Origin: SCN-70-22 sp046327755
GTDB taxonomy: Bacteria > Gemmatimonadota > Gemmatimonadetes > Gemmatimonadales > Gemmatimonadaceae
DNA length: 64,000 nt
Assembly: GCA_046327755.1 (NCBI GenBank)
Contig: JAXLXW010000005.1
Location: 186,001-250,000, forward strand
Direction: 5' to 3'
Shown here: one piece after another, positions 43,336-52,718 of the stretch
Numbering within the stretch: position 1 is the stretch's first letter
How the letters are laid out: every line of letters begins with the position of its first letter
Position numbers and translations under genes: made by a program
Notes under the pieces: model-generated
Told to the model about the DNA's origin: nothing
Seen by the model: only the letters and a program-made list of their open reading frames with translations
Database searches by the model: none

Positions 43336-44727
43336 CTAACCGGCTGCCTCCGGGGTTGCCTCGATCGCCAACGCTCCGGGGCGCGCGCTTCCAAACGAGA
43401 GGCGCTTGGCTGCTTCACGGCGCAGCAGCCAGACCGCGAACAGCGCGTGGGCGCTGCTGGCAATCACCGAGACGTACCACAACTGCGTGAGCGAGAAGGC
43501 GGGACGCTGCGCGATCCACAGGGCAGGAACGACGAACAGGACGAGGCGCACGGCGCTGCTGATCACGGTGGGCACGGTGTTGCCCATGGCCTGGAACATC
43601 CCCGAGCAGGTGAAGACGACTCCCGAGGCAATGAAGTTGAACGAGATCACCGAGAGGAATTCGGCAGCGGTCGCGACGACGACCGGGTCAGCGGAAAACC
43701 AGTGCACGAGCCAGTCCGGGCGCCAACGGCAGACGAGCGTGAGCGTGAACATGATCGCACTGCCGATCTTCACCGCCTCGATGAAGGTGCGACGCGCACG
43801 TTCAGGGAGCCCGGCGCCGAGGTTCTGGCCGGCGATGGGTGCCGCGGCGAAGGCGACCGCCATCCCGGGAAGGAAGATCGCCTGCAGCACGCGCGAACCC
43901 ACGCCGTATCCCGCCTGCGCTGCGGAGCCGAAGTTCCGGATGATCCAGTAGTTCACCGCCATCGACAGGAACATGAGCAGGAACTCGGCGCCGGCCGGCA
44001 CGCCGATGCGCAGCATGCGCCACCAGACCTCGAGCCGCGGCCGGAAGAGGGCCGCGTCGAAATGGACAAACTTCTCGATGCGCCGGAAGTACACGGTGAG
44101 GAGGACGACGCCCACCAGCACCGAGATGGTGCTGGCCAACCCCGCGCCGGCCACGCCTAACGGGTATCCGGTCCCCCAGCCCGCGATGAGGATCGGGGCG
44201 AGCGCTGCGTTCAGGACGACGGTGAGCATCTGCAGCACCATCGTCGGCTTGGCGATTCCGCTTCCGCGGAGCGCCGATCCCATGGAGATGAGGGCGAACT
44301 GCATCGCGAGCGCGGGCAGGAAGCCGTACAGATAGGCCTTGCCGGCAGCCACGGTCGCCGCGTCGGCGGCGACCGTGCGCAGATAGGCACCGGAGAAGGG
44401 AAAGCCCAGTCCGAGTGTGGCCGCTGCAGCGAGTGCCGCCATGACGAGACTCTGGTTGAAGACCAGCGTGGCGTCGTCGCGATCCTTGCGCCCGGCCGCG
44501 TGCGAGATCAGCACCATCGTCCCCACGCCCAGGACCTGCGTGAGCGCGATGACGATGAACTGGAGGTTTCCGGCAGCCGCAACTCCGGCGATCGCGGCAT
44601 CGCCAAGACGGCCGACGAAGTACAGGTCGACGAAGTAATACGCGGTCTGGAAGAGCATCCCGATCGCCAGCGGCGCCGCCATGCGCACGATGTGTCGCGG
44701 GATCGAGCCCTGCGTGAGATCCTGCAT
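43336..44727 (-). CDS. MATE-family efflux transporter
   Basis: A 463-residue multidrug and toxic-compound exporter with 12 hydrophobic segments. It begins QDLTQGSIPRHIVRMAAPLAIGMLFQTAYYFVDLYFVGRLG, the usual MATE opening, and continues with SMGSALRGSGIAKPT and AAPIAGQNLGAG in the second half. It works by Na+ or H+ exchange. ATG 44727 lies seven bases past the stop of the DUF2239 gene, so both share the promoter at 45399-45428. Confidence 0.92.
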   Translation of the reverse strand: MQDLTQGSIPRHIVRMAAPLAIGMLFQTAYYFVDLYFVGRLGDAAIAGVAAAGNLQFIVIALTQVLGVGTMVLISHAAGRKDRDDATLVFNQSLVMAALAAAATLGLGFPFSGAYLRTVAADAATVAAGKAYLYGFLPALAMQFALISMGSALRGSGIAKPTMVLQMLTVVLNAALAPILIAGWGTGYPLGVAGAGLASTISVLVGVVLLTVYFRRIEKFVHFDAALFRPRLEVWWRMLRIGVPAGAEFLLMFLSMAVNYWIIRNFGSAAQAGYGVGSRVLQAIFLPGMAVAFAAAPIAGQNLGAGLPERARRTFIEAVKIGSAIMFTLTLVCRWRPDWLVHWFSADPVVVATAAEFLSVISFNFIASGVVFTCSGMFQAMGNTVPTVISSAVRLVLFVVPALWIAQRPAFSLTQLWYVSVIASSAHALFAVWLLRREAAKRLSFGSARPGALAIEATPEAAG

Positions 44728-44734
44728 GAAATGC

Positions 44735-45370
44735 CTAGGGCGAGGAAGGGGAAGGCGACGAGGGGAAGGCAGCACTCGCAACCTGCCGTGCATGGTCGCG
44801 CAGGTCGCGTGGCCACGACTCGGTCAGTCCGGCGAATCGCTCGCCGTCGCCTGCAAAGAGCGCGCGGAGCGCCTCCTCGTAGTGCGGCTGATTGCCGAGC
44901 GTGGCTGACATGAAGCGGTACGCCGACTCCTGAGCTTCGCGCACGCGGTCCCGCTCGGCGTTCGTGTTGCGCGCCAGCTCGACGAGCCGGCGCAGCGTCG
45001 CAGACGCACCGCCCGGCTGCGAGGCGAGCCATTCCCAGTGGCGCGGGAGGAGGGTGACCTCGCGCGCGACCACGCCCAGTCGCGGACGCCCGGGTCCGCG
45101 CGGTGGCTCAGCGTCGCTGGCGACCATCATCGTCGCGACGTCCGGATCGGAACTGCCCGCCGCTGTGCGCGGGTCGACCTCGAGCTGCTCGCTCGTGCGG
45201 GCGTCGAAGACGAGAATGCCGCCCTGCTGCCCGCCGGATTGCGTGGCGCGGACCGACTCGGATACACGCTCGAACGAGCCGGATGCCACCAGCCGATCGC
45301 CCTCGAAGGCGACTACGACCCGATCTGTGGCCGCTGAAGAGTGAGACGCGGGGAGAGCAGGGGGGGACAT
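44735..45370 (-). CDS. DUF2239-family protein
   Basis: A 211-residue soluble protein. It has GGILVFDARTSEQLEVD and, further on, GRPRLGVVAREVTLLPRHWEWLASQPGGASATLRRLVELARN, which match what I remember of DUF2239. The rest is helical with a Ser/Pro tail (PSSPSPSSP). ATG 45370 has AAGGTG six bases upstream. It is the first gene of the operon with MATE. Confidence 0.78.
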   Translation of the reverse strand: MSPPALPASHSSAATDRVVVAFEGDRLVASGSFERVSESVRATQSGGQQGGILVFDARTSEQLEVDPRTAAGSSDPDVATMMVASDAEPPRGPGRPRLGVVAREVTLLPRHWEWLASQPGGASATLRRLVELARNTNAERDRVREAQESAYRFMSATLGNQPHYEEALRALFAGDGERFAGLTESWPRDLRDHARQVASAAFPSSPSPSSP

Positions 45371-45398
45371 GCGGAGCACCTTGGTATCGGGAGGGCGA

Positions 45399-45428
45399 AT
45401 TCTACCCGGATCAATATCGATAAGTCAA
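45399..45428 (-). promoter_or_regulatory. Sigma-70-type promoter of the DUF2239-MATE operon
   Basis: On the minus strand TTGACT and TAGAAT are separated by 18 bp, five of six -10 bases and five of six -35 bases matching the consensus. It would give a leader of about 20 bases with the ribosome site AAGGTG. Confidence 0.65.
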
Positions 45429-45637
45429 TATCACCCGGATGAAATGAATCCACAAAGCCGAGCCATGAGGCGGCGAGGAGTGGTTGGCTCCGCTCCCGAT
45501 CGAGGAGCCAGCGGGTTCAGCGCGCCGGCGCACCGATCGGGGCACGGAACCGAGCGCTTGGTTCTCCCCGTTCTCTCCCAGTTGCCCGCCTCGGAGCGCC
45601 CGGGGGGCTTCCATCACCCACGGTTCGCTCGACGACC

Positions 45638-47986
45638 ATGCTGATTTTCCGCGCCGCGCCTGCCGCGGCGCTTCTCTTGTGTGCGGTCCTGACCCCGGTC
45701 CGCGCGAGTCAGGCCCAGCGGCCTGGCGTCCGCGCGGCGACTGCGCAGCCAGGGCTCATCTCAGGACGCGTCCATGATGTGGTCACGGAAGAACCGCTCG
45801 AGGGGGTTACGATTCGCGTCGTCGGGCAGGATGCCGCGACACAATCCGACGTCGATGGGCGCTTCACGCTCGTCAACGTGCGCCCCGGCATCGTGCAGTT
45901 GGAGGCGCGGCGTCTCGGGTACGCCCCCCTGCTGCGGGGCGACGTGGCCGTGAGCGCCGGCAAGCCGGTGGTCGTCGCGCTCGCGCTGGTGCGCCTCGAC
46001 GTCCGGCTGCAGGGGGTGACGGTCCGACCGTCGCCGTTCGCGTCTCAGTCGCCAGCCGCAACGCCCGTCTCGACGACCTCCCTCACGTCCGAGGAGCTGC
46101 GCCGAACACCGGGTGCTTCGGAGGATGTCGTGCAGGCGCTCTCGATCGCCCCGGGGGTCGCGACGACGACGGCGGGGCGCAACGACCTGTTCGTGCGCGG
46201 CGGCGCGGCGTACGAGAACCTCTTCGTGGTCGACAACGTCGAGGTCCCGAACATCAACCACTTCGGGACCCAGGGGAACACCGGCGGTCCGCTCTCGCTC
46301 CTCAACATCCGCTTCATCGACAACGCGTCGCTGTCGGCCGGCGGCTTCGGCGTACGCTACGGCGACCGTCTGTCGTCATCGACCGTCCTCACGCTGCGCG
46401 ACGGGAATCGCGAGCGCGTCTCGGGCGAGCTGAACCTTGCCGCGTCTCAGTATGGGGCGATCGTCGAGGGGCCCATCGGCGCGAAGTCGTCGTTCCTCTT
46501 CAACGTGCGCCAGAGCTACCTCGACCTCCTCTTCAAGGCGCTCGGTCAGTCCTTCATTCCGAGCTACACGGACGCCGTGTTCAAGGCGACGTGGCGGCCG
46601 GGGGCGCGCGACGCGATCTCGTTCCTGACGATCGGCGCGATCGACCGCGTGAGCTTCACGAACGACGACGCCGAGCAGCGCGCGGACAACTCGCGCATCC
46701 TCGCGCCGTCGCAGCGGCAGTACTTCTCGGGGCTCACATGGAAGCGCCTCTTCGCGAACGGCGTCGCCACCACGACGCTCGGGCGCACCTGGACGCGCTA
46801 CCGCACGGCGCAGTTCGACTCGCTTGTCCCACCCCGCAAGATCTTCGAGGCCAACACCTCGGAAGGCGAGAACTCGCTTCGGACCGACGTGACATGGCAA
46901 CCGCGTCCATCGCTCGAACTCGACGCGGGGAACATCGCCAAGCTCGCCAGTTCCCTCCGCTATGACGTGACGGTCCCGGGCGTCCTGCGCGTCGATGCCG
47001 GCGGCAGCCCACGCGCCCTGCGTGTCGACACGTCCTTCACGGCGTTCCGCAATGCCACGTACCTTCAGGCGGCCTGGCAGGCGACGCCGCACTTGCGGCT
47101 GACGGCTGGCGTGCGTGGCGACTTCTACGATTTCCTCCCCGATGCGTTCGCGCTCTCGCCGCGCGCCAGCGCCACGTTCGCCATGGGCGACGCATCGACC
47201 GTGACGCTCTCCGTCGGGCGTTACCACCAACCGCCGCCATTCATCTGGCTGGTCGGCGATCCCTCCAATCGCCAGACCCTCGCCCCACTGCAGGCGGATC
47301 AGGCAGTGATCGGTTATCAGCGTCTCCTCGGGAGCGAGTGGCGCTGGCAGCTCGAGGGGTACACGAAGCGGTACGGGCAGTACGCGGCGCGCACCTTCCG
47401 GCCGAATGCGGTGTTGCAGCCGTCGGGCTTCGACGACGCCTTCACGGACATTCCGTTTGGACTGGAGCCGCTCGCCTCCCGAGGGCGCGGACGTGTGTCG
47501 GGCGTGGAGTTCCTGCTCCAGAAGAAGCTCGGCGCCACCCCCGTGTACGGCGTGGCCAGCGTGAGCTACAACCGCACGTCATTCAGCGGGCTCGATGGCA
47601 CGTGGACGCGCGGCGCGTTCGACACGCCCGTGGTGGCGAATGTCGTGGCCGGATGGCGACCCGGAACGCGCTGGGAATTCAGTGGGCGCCTACGGGCATC
47701 CAGCGGGCTCCCGGTCACGCCGTTCATCGAACGAGGATCGCAGGCAGGAACGCTCGACTTCGGGCGATACAACGGCGAACGACTCCCCGCCTTCCTGTCG
47801 ATCGATACCCGCGTCGATCGCCGCTGGCGCGTGGGGCGCACGCAGCTGGTGACCTTCCTCGACATCCAGAACGCGAACGGACGAGAGAACGTGACGGGGC
47901 TCCAGTGGGACCCGCGGGAGCAACGCGTCGATCGATCGGTCGGGCTCAAGGTCCTGCCGACGATCGGCATCAACTGGGAGTTCTGA
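45638..47986 (+). CDS. TonB-dependent receptor-like outer-membrane protein
   Basis: A 782-residue outer-membrane barrel. After a signal peptide (LIFRAAPAAALLLCAVLTPVRASQAQ) comes a carboxypeptidase-regulatory-like domain (about 38-115: SGRVHDVVTEEPLEGVTIRVVG, FTLVNVRPGIVQLEARRLGY). The plug follows (SLTSEELRRTPGASEDVVQ, FVRGGAAYENLFVVDNVEVP), and beta strands to a terminal WEF, the aromatic end of barrel proteins. No TonB box is obvious. Substrate unknown. ATG 45638 is divergent from the DUF2239 gene. Confidence 0.9.
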   Translation: MLIFRAAPAAALLLCAVLTPVRASQAQRPGVRAATAQPGLISGRVHDVVTEEPLEGVTIRVVGQDAATQSDVDGRFTLVNVRPGIVQLEARRLGYAPLLRGDVAVSAGKPVVVALALVRLDVRLQGVTVRPSPFASQSPAATPVSTTSLTSEELRRTPGASEDVVQALSIAPGVATTTAGRNDLFVRGGAAYENLFVVDNVEVPNINHFGTQGNTGGPLSLLNIRFIDNASLSAGGFGVRYGDRLSSSTVLTLRDGNRERVSGELNLAASQYGAIVEGPIGAKSSFLFNVRQSYLDLLFKALGQSFIPSYTDAVFKATWRPGARDAISFLTIGAIDRVSFTNDDAEQRADNSRILAPSQRQYFSGLTWKRLFANGVATTTLGRTWTRYRTAQFDSLVPPRKIFEANTSEGENSLRTDVTWQPRPSLELDAGNIAKLASSLRYDVTVPGVLRVDAGGSPRALRVDTSFTAFRNATYLQAAWQATPHLRLTAGVRGDFYDFLPDAFALSPRASATFAMGDASTVTLSVGRYHQPPPFIWLVGDPSNRQTLAPLQADQAVIGYQRLLGSEWRWQLEGYTKRYGQYAARTFRPNAVLQPSGFDDAFTDIPFGLEPLASRGRGRVSGVEFLLQKKLGATPVYGVASVSYNRTSFSGLDGTWTRGAFDTPVVANVVAGWRPGTRWEFSGRLRASSGLPVTPFIERGSQAGTLDFGRYNGERLPAFLSIDTRVDRRWRVGRTQLVTFLDIQNANGRENVTGLQWDPREQRVDRSVGLKVLPTIGINWEF

Positions 47987-48033
47987 TCGGCGAGCGTTCG
48001 GATTGCTGGCGAGCGTTGGCTGGCGCGCTGCTG

Positions 48034-48510
48034 CTAGCGCACGATGAAGCGTCGCCCGACGTCGTCGTAGCGGAAGCGAGCACGTACCGCCTCGAAGGCG
48101 CGTACGACGGCGATGCGACGTGACGATTCGGTGTACGTCGCGCCGGCGAGGGCGCGCACCTGCAGGTCGTACGTGGTGGCGTAGGCGACGTCGCGCAGCA
48201 CGCGCGCCGTTCCCCCGCCAAGGTGCGATCCAATCACTCCGCTGATCACGCGAAGCACGGCGGCCGCGACCTCGCGCACGATGCTGTGTCGCGCCTGCTG
48301 CTGCACTCGCCCGGCCAACGAGGCATCCGGCGTCATCATCGCGGTCGAATCACCTAACGGCGCGCCGGTGAGAGGATCCTTCCAGTGTACGCGCACCTCC
48401 GCGCCGTGCACGGTGACGGCCGCGATACTCGCCGCGATGCGCTCGTAGGTGACCGGGACGTCGTGCGCCGGCGGCACGGCAGTCACGGCGGGGAGAATGG
48501 TTGTTGACAC
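48034..48510 (-). CDS. Hypothetical protein
   Basis: A 158-residue soluble protein without signal peptide or Cys. It contains AASIAAVTVHGAEVRVHWKDPLTG, HSIVREVAAAVLRVISGVIGSHLGG and ends RFRYDDVGRRFIVR. GTG 48510 has GGAG five bases upstream. I do not recognise it. It converges on the TonB receptor (47-bp gap). Confidence 0.65.
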   Translation of the reverse strand: MSTTILPAVTAVPPAHDVPVTYERIAASIAAVTVHGAEVRVHWKDPLTGAPLGDSTAMMTPDASLAGRVQQQARHSIVREVAAAVLRVISGVIGSHLGGGTARVLRDVAYATTYDLQVRALAGATYTESSRRIAVVRAFEAVRARFRYDDVGRRFIVR

Positions 48511-48576
48511 GGGGGCTCCGGAGGAGGGTCTCCCGGAGTTACGCGTGACGTCTCACCTTCGAATGGGGCGGTTGAC

Positions 48577-49446
48577 CTATCGAGCGAACATGAGACCGAC
48601 GCGCGTCCGCTCCAGCGTGGGCGTCACCCGCCAGGCCAGCAGGCGCCGGTCAATCGCATTGCGGGGATGCGCGCGGGCGACTCGCGTCACCACGCTACCG
48701 GCGAGCGTGCCTAACGCGGCGCCCGCCACCACGTCGCTCGCCCAGTGCCGGTTGTGGTAGAGACGCGATGCGCCAACCATGGTGGCGCCGGCATACAACA
48801 GCGGGACCGCGATGCGCGCGCTCCCAGGCGCCGTGGCACGCCACTCGACCGCGAGGGCGCTCGCCGTCGCGAAGGCGGCCGAGGTGTGACCGGAGGGCAT
48901 CGACGTGTACCCCTGCTCTCGCCCCCGCCAAAGCGCGAAATCGCCCGGTGTGCGCCCGTCGCTCAGCGACGGCCTCGCTCGCCCCGCCACGAACTTCCCC
49001 GCCGAGGTCAAGAACCCGGTGACGACAATCGCCTCCGTCACGTGCAGCCCGGCGGCGGCCATGACCGGACGGTGCAGGGCACGTCCGATGGCGTACGCGC
49101 CGATCCCTCCGACCAGCACACCGGGCTGCCCCACCGTCCGAAAGAGCGCGGCCGTGGTGTGCAGCGTGCCGTTGTCCTGTACCGACGGCTGGCGGAAGGC
49201 GCGCGCGATCCCGCGGTCGTTGTGATAGGCCACCACGGCCCCGGCGACGAAGGCCGAGAGCGCGACGGCATCCGGCCGACCCAGGATCTTGCCGTCAGAT
49301 GCAACCACCCGGTCGTGCACCGTCGACGACTCGCGGAGCGAATCCGGCCGCGACTGGGCCGTTACGGCGGCCGGCATCACCCACAGCGCGACAGTGGCGA
49401 GCAGTCCCCGTCCCGGCGACCGGTGAAACACGCGACGCAGTGACAT
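48577..49446 (-). CDS. PAP2-family phosphatase
   Basis: A 289-residue membrane phosphatase. The three catalytic motifs are complete: KFVAGRARPSLSDG (KX6RP), PSGHTSAAF and SRLYHNRHWASDVVAG (SRX5HX3D). A signal-like N-terminus (SPGRGLLATVALWVMPAAVTAQS) precedes. It may dephosphorylate undecaprenyl pyrophosphate or phosphatidates. ATG 49446 is chosen; ATG 49482 or 49497 would extend it toward the divergent HAD gene start. Confidence 0.88.
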   Translation of the reverse strand: MSLRRVFHRSPGRGLLATVALWVMPAAVTAQSRPDSLRESSTVHDRVVASDGKILGRPDAVALSAFVAGAVVAYHNDRGIARAFRQPSVQDNGTLHTTAALFRTVGQPGVLVGGIGAYAIGRALHRPVMAAAGLHVTEAIVVTGFLTSAGKFVAGRARPSLSDGRTPGDFALWRGREQGYTSMPSGHTSAAFATASALAVEWRATAPGSARIAVPLLYAGATMVGASRLYHNRHWASDVVAGAALGTLAGSVVTRVARAHPRNAIDRRLLAWRVTPTLERTRVGLMFAR

Positions 49447-49495
49447 CAGCGGACGATGCCACGCGCGGCCCCCGTTCGCCATTAGCTTCCGTGTC

Positions 49496-50302
49496 ATGAT
49501 CCGACTCCTCTGCGCCGATGTCGACGGCACACTGGTCGGCGCGAGAGGCGCCGTGCACCCTGAAGTCTGGCCAGCCGTCGAGCGAGCCCGCGCCGCGGGG
49601 ATCCGTCTCGCGCTCTGCTCAGGGCGCCCGGCCTTCGGCATCACGCGGGAGTACGCCGAGCGCTTCGCGCCGGAGGGATGGCACATCTTCCAGAACGGTG
49701 CGAGCGTTGTGCACTTTCCGGATGGCCGCACGCACTCGGTGCGCGTCACGCCGGAGCAGGCCGCCTTCCTGCGCCAACGTGCGCGGGTGACCGGCTTCAC
49801 CCTCGAGTTCTACGGCGACCTCGATTACGCCGTCGAGGACGACGACGTCTACACGCACCAACACGCCGCCCTGCTCGGCGTCCCCTTCCGCTCCCGCCCG
49901 CTGGCGACCTTCGACCAGCCGATCGTTCGAGCACAGTGGATGGTACGCAAGACGCAGCATGATGCGGTGCTGGCCGAGTCATGCGAGGGGCTGGAACTGT
50001 GGCCCTCGACCTCGCCCCTCATGCCGGACACCCTCTTCGTTGGCATCCTCCCGCGCGGGACCAACAAGGGCACGGGCGTGCAAGCGCTGGCCGACGAGTA
50101 CGGCATTCCACTCGACGAGATCATGTTCGTCGGCGATGCCTGGAACGACATGCCGGCGTTGCAGCTGGTGGGGCATCCAGTGGCGATGGCGAATGCCGAA
50201 CCGGAAGCGATCGCGATCGCGCGACACGTGGTGGGACACGTGGACGACGGCGGGCTCGCCGAGGCGCTCGATCTCGCCGTGCGGATCCGCGAGGAGGCGT
50301 GA
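49496..50302 (+). CDS. HAD-superfamily Cof-type phosphatase
   Basis: A 268-residue haloacid-dehalogenase phosphatase with the C2B cap: motif I LLCADVDGTLVG, motif II in LCSGRP, motif III (NKGTGVQALADEYGI) and motif IV FVGDAWNDMPAL. Substrates of such proteins are sugar phosphates or cofactors. The GH30 gene starts within its stop codon (TGATG), so both are co-translated. Confidence 0.9.
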   Translation: MIRLLCADVDGTLVGARGAVHPEVWPAVERARAAGIRLALCSGRPAFGITREYAERFAPEGWHIFQNGASVVHFPDGRTHSVRVTPEQAAFLRQRARVTGFTLEFYGDLDYAVEDDDVYTHQHAALLGVPFRSRPLATFDQPIVRAQWMVRKTQHDAVLAESCEGLELWPSTSPLMPDTLFVGILPRGTNKGTGVQALADEYGIPLDEIMFVGDAWNDMPALQLVGHPVAMANAEPEAIAIARHVVGHVDDGGLAEALDLAVRIREEA

Positions 50303-51762
50303 TGGCGCGACGGCGCCTCGACCGGTGGCTGCTCCAGTCCGTCGCACTGCTGCTGACGGTGGGCTGCGCGCGCGGGGGGGCGCGCGACGCACCGGCCGTC
50401 GTGCCCGCGGGAGTTGCACGGAGCTGGGTGACGATGCCCGATCGCTCGCAGTTGCTCGCGCGGCAGCCAGACGTCACCTGGCGCTCGCTCGATGTCACGC
50501 CCGACACACAGGGCGTGGTGGGGATCGCCGTCGACACCACGCAGCGCTTCCAGGCGATCGCTGGCTTCGGCGCCGCGCTGACCGACGCATCGGCGTGGGT
50601 GCTCTCGCATCACCTCACGGCGCCGCAACGCGCCGCACTCCTGCGGGAGCTCTTCTCCGAGGAGGACGGCATCGGGCTCGGGATGGTCCGCGTCACGATA
50701 GGGGCGTCCGACTTCTCGCGTTCGCACTACACCTTCGACGATGTGGCGCCGGGGATGCGCGACGACGCCCTCGCGCACTTCTCGATGGAGCCGCACCGCG
50801 CGGAGGTCATCCCGGTCCTGCGCGCGATTCGCGCGTTGCAACCGGCGGCGCAGGTGATGGCCACGCCGTGGAGCGCGCCTGCCTGGATGAAATCGACGGA
50901 GTCGCTGTACAAGGGGACGTTGCGGGACGATGCGTACCCGGTGTTCGCCGAGTACCTCGCACGCGCCCTCGAGGGGTACGCACGGGAGGGAGTGCCGGTG
51001 GACTACCTCAGCGTGCAGAACGAGCCCCAGCATGAACCGGACGACTACCCCGGGATGCGATTCGACCCATCGCAGCGTGCGCGCTTCATCGGACAGCACC
51101 TCGGCCCACTCCTCCAACGTCGTGGCATCCGGACGCAGCTGCTCGACTGGGACCACAACTGGGACGCACCGGAGTCGCCGTTAGGCGTCCTGGCCGACAC
51201 CTTGGCGCGTCGCTTCGTGTCGGGGGTGGCGTGGCACTGCTATGCGGGCGATGTCGCGGCGCAATCGCGCGTGCACGACGCGCATCCGGACAAGGACACC
51301 TGGTTCAGCGAATGCTCGGGCGGTGCGTGGGCCCCTAACTTCGGGGACAACCTGCGGTGGAATGTGCGCACGCTCATCATCGGCGCCACACGGCACTGGG
51401 CGCGCGGGGTGATGCTCTGGAATCTGGCGCTCGACGAGCGGCACGGCCCGCACGCCGGCGGCTGCAACGACTGCCGTGGCGTCGTCACGGTCGAAGCCAG
51501 CACGGGCACCGTGACGCGCAACGAAGAATACTACTCCCTGGCGCACGCCGCCCGCTTCGTCCGCCGCGGCGCCCGCCGGGTGGCATCGACCAGCGGTGCG
51601 GGAGACGTCGAGACGGTGGCGTTCCACAACCCCGATGGATCGAAGGTCCTCATTGCCGTGAACGTGTCCGACACGGCGCGACGCATCGCCATTGTCGCGG
51701 GCGCTCGTCGCGCGGTGCTTCCGCTCCCAGCGGGGGCGGTGTCGACGATTGTATGGCAGTGA
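50302..51762 (+). CDS. GH30-family glycoside hydrolase lipoprotein
   Basis: A 486-residue glycosidase with lipobox LLLTVGC|AR, so it should be anchored in a membrane. The (beta/alpha)8 domain has GFGAALTDASAWVL, the acid/base YLSVQNEPQHEPDDYPGM and the nucleophile WFSECSGGAW; a C-terminal beta domain follows (LAHAARFVRRGARRVAST). GH30 enzymes split glucosylceramide, beta-1,6-glucan or xylan. ATG 50302 has GAGGAG five bases upstream. Confidence 0.92.
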   Translation: MARRRLDRWLLQSVALLLTVGCARGGARDAPAVVPAGVARSWVTMPDRSQLLARQPDVTWRSLDVTPDTQGVVGIAVDTTQRFQAIAGFGAALTDASAWVLSHHLTAPQRAALLRELFSEEDGIGLGMVRVTIGASDFSRSHYTFDDVAPGMRDDALAHFSMEPHRAEVIPVLRAIRALQPAAQVMATPWSAPAWMKSTESLYKGTLRDDAYPVFAEYLARALEGYAREGVPVDYLSVQNEPQHEPDDYPGMRFDPSQRARFIGQHLGPLLQRRGIRTQLLDWDHNWDAPESPLGVLADTLARRFVSGVAWHCYAGDVAAQSRVHDAHPDKDTWFSECSGGAWAPNFGDNLRWNVRTLIIGATRHWARGVMLWNLALDERHGPHAGGCNDCRGVVTVEASTGTVTRNEEYYSLAHAARFVRRGARRVASTSGAGDVETVAFHNPDGSKVLIAVNVSDTARRIAIVAGARRAVLPLPAGAVSTIVWQ

Positions 51763-51808
51763 CCGCCCAGCACCCTCTCCCTTTCGACCGACTCCGAGAC
51801 GCCGTCGC

Positions 51809-52672
51809 ATGACACTCACCCTGCCGACTCCAATCGTCACCACCGCATGGCTCGCCGCGCACCTGGGCGCCCCGGGGCTGCGGATCGTCGATGCCAGCGC
51901 GTATCTCGCGGCGGCTGGCCGCAACGCGCGCGCCGAGTATGAGGTGCGGCACATCGAAGGCGCCGTCTTCGCCGACATCGATTGGCTGAGCGACGAGACG
52001 TCATCGCTCCCTCACACCTGGCCCTCGGCGGAGCAGTTCTCGGCGCGGATCGGCAGCCTGGGGATCGGCGATGCCGATGCGGTGGTGGTGTACGACGCGT
52101 CGGGGCAGAACTTCAGCGCGCCGCGGCTCTGGTTCATGCTGCGTGCGTTTGGGCACGAGCGCGTGGCGGTCCTGAATGGCGGGCTCACGCGATGGCTGCT
52201 CGACGGACGCCCCGTGACGGCAGCGGCGACAACGGTGGTCCCGGCCACGTTCACGGCGCGCCTGGACCCGTCGTGCGTGCGCGATGCCGCGTGGGTGACG
52301 GGGAACATCGCGAGTGGCGCTGAGCAGGTGGTCGATGCCCGGTCAGCCGGGCGATTCCAGGCGATAGAGCCGGAGCCGCGCGCCGGTATTCGCGGCGGCC
52401 ACATTCCCGGGAGCCGCAACATTCACTACGCGACGCTGGTGAACGACGACGGGACGTTGCGCACGATGGATGAGCTGCGGACCATCGCCCACGACGCTGG
52501 TGTCGATCCCACCCGCCCTGTGGTGTGCAGCTGCGGCTCAGGGCTCACCGCGTGCGCCGTGCTCCTTGCGATGGACGTACTGGGGGCGCGGGAGCTCGCG
52601 CTGTACGACGGGAGCTGGACGGAATGGGGCGGGCGCACCGACACGCCGGTGGAGACGGGGCCGGCGCGTTAG
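51809..52672 (+). CDS. 3-mercaptopyruvate/thiosulfate sulfurtransferase
   Basis: A 287-residue double-rhodanese protein. Domain 1 (about 10-125) has VDASAYLAAAGRNA, HIEGAVFADIDWLSD and VVVYDASGQNFSAPRLWFMLRAFG. Domain 2 has DARSAGRFQAIEPEPRAGIRGGHIPGS and the active loop CSCGSGLTACAVLLAM with the catalytic Cys of the CGSGxTA (mercaptopyruvate type). ATG 51809 lies 46 bp after GH30. The TAG stop falls in CGTTAGGC. Confidence 0.9.
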   Translation: MTLTLPTPIVTTAWLAAHLGAPGLRIVDASAYLAAAGRNARAEYEVRHIEGAVFADIDWLSDETSSLPHTWPSAEQFSARIGSLGIGDADAVVVYDASGQNFSAPRLWFMLRAFGHERVAVLNGGLTRWLLDGRPVTAAATTVVPATFTARLDPSCVRDAAWVTGNIASGAEQVVDARSAGRFQAIEPEPRAGIRGGHIPGSRNIHYATLVNDDGTLRTMDELRTIAHDAGVDPTRPVVCSCGSGLTACAVLLAMDVLGARELALYDGSWTEWGGRTDTPVETGPAR

Positions 52673-52718
52673 GCGCGGCGCGCAGGGCCACGAGCAGCTT
52701 CACGACGCGACCTGCGCA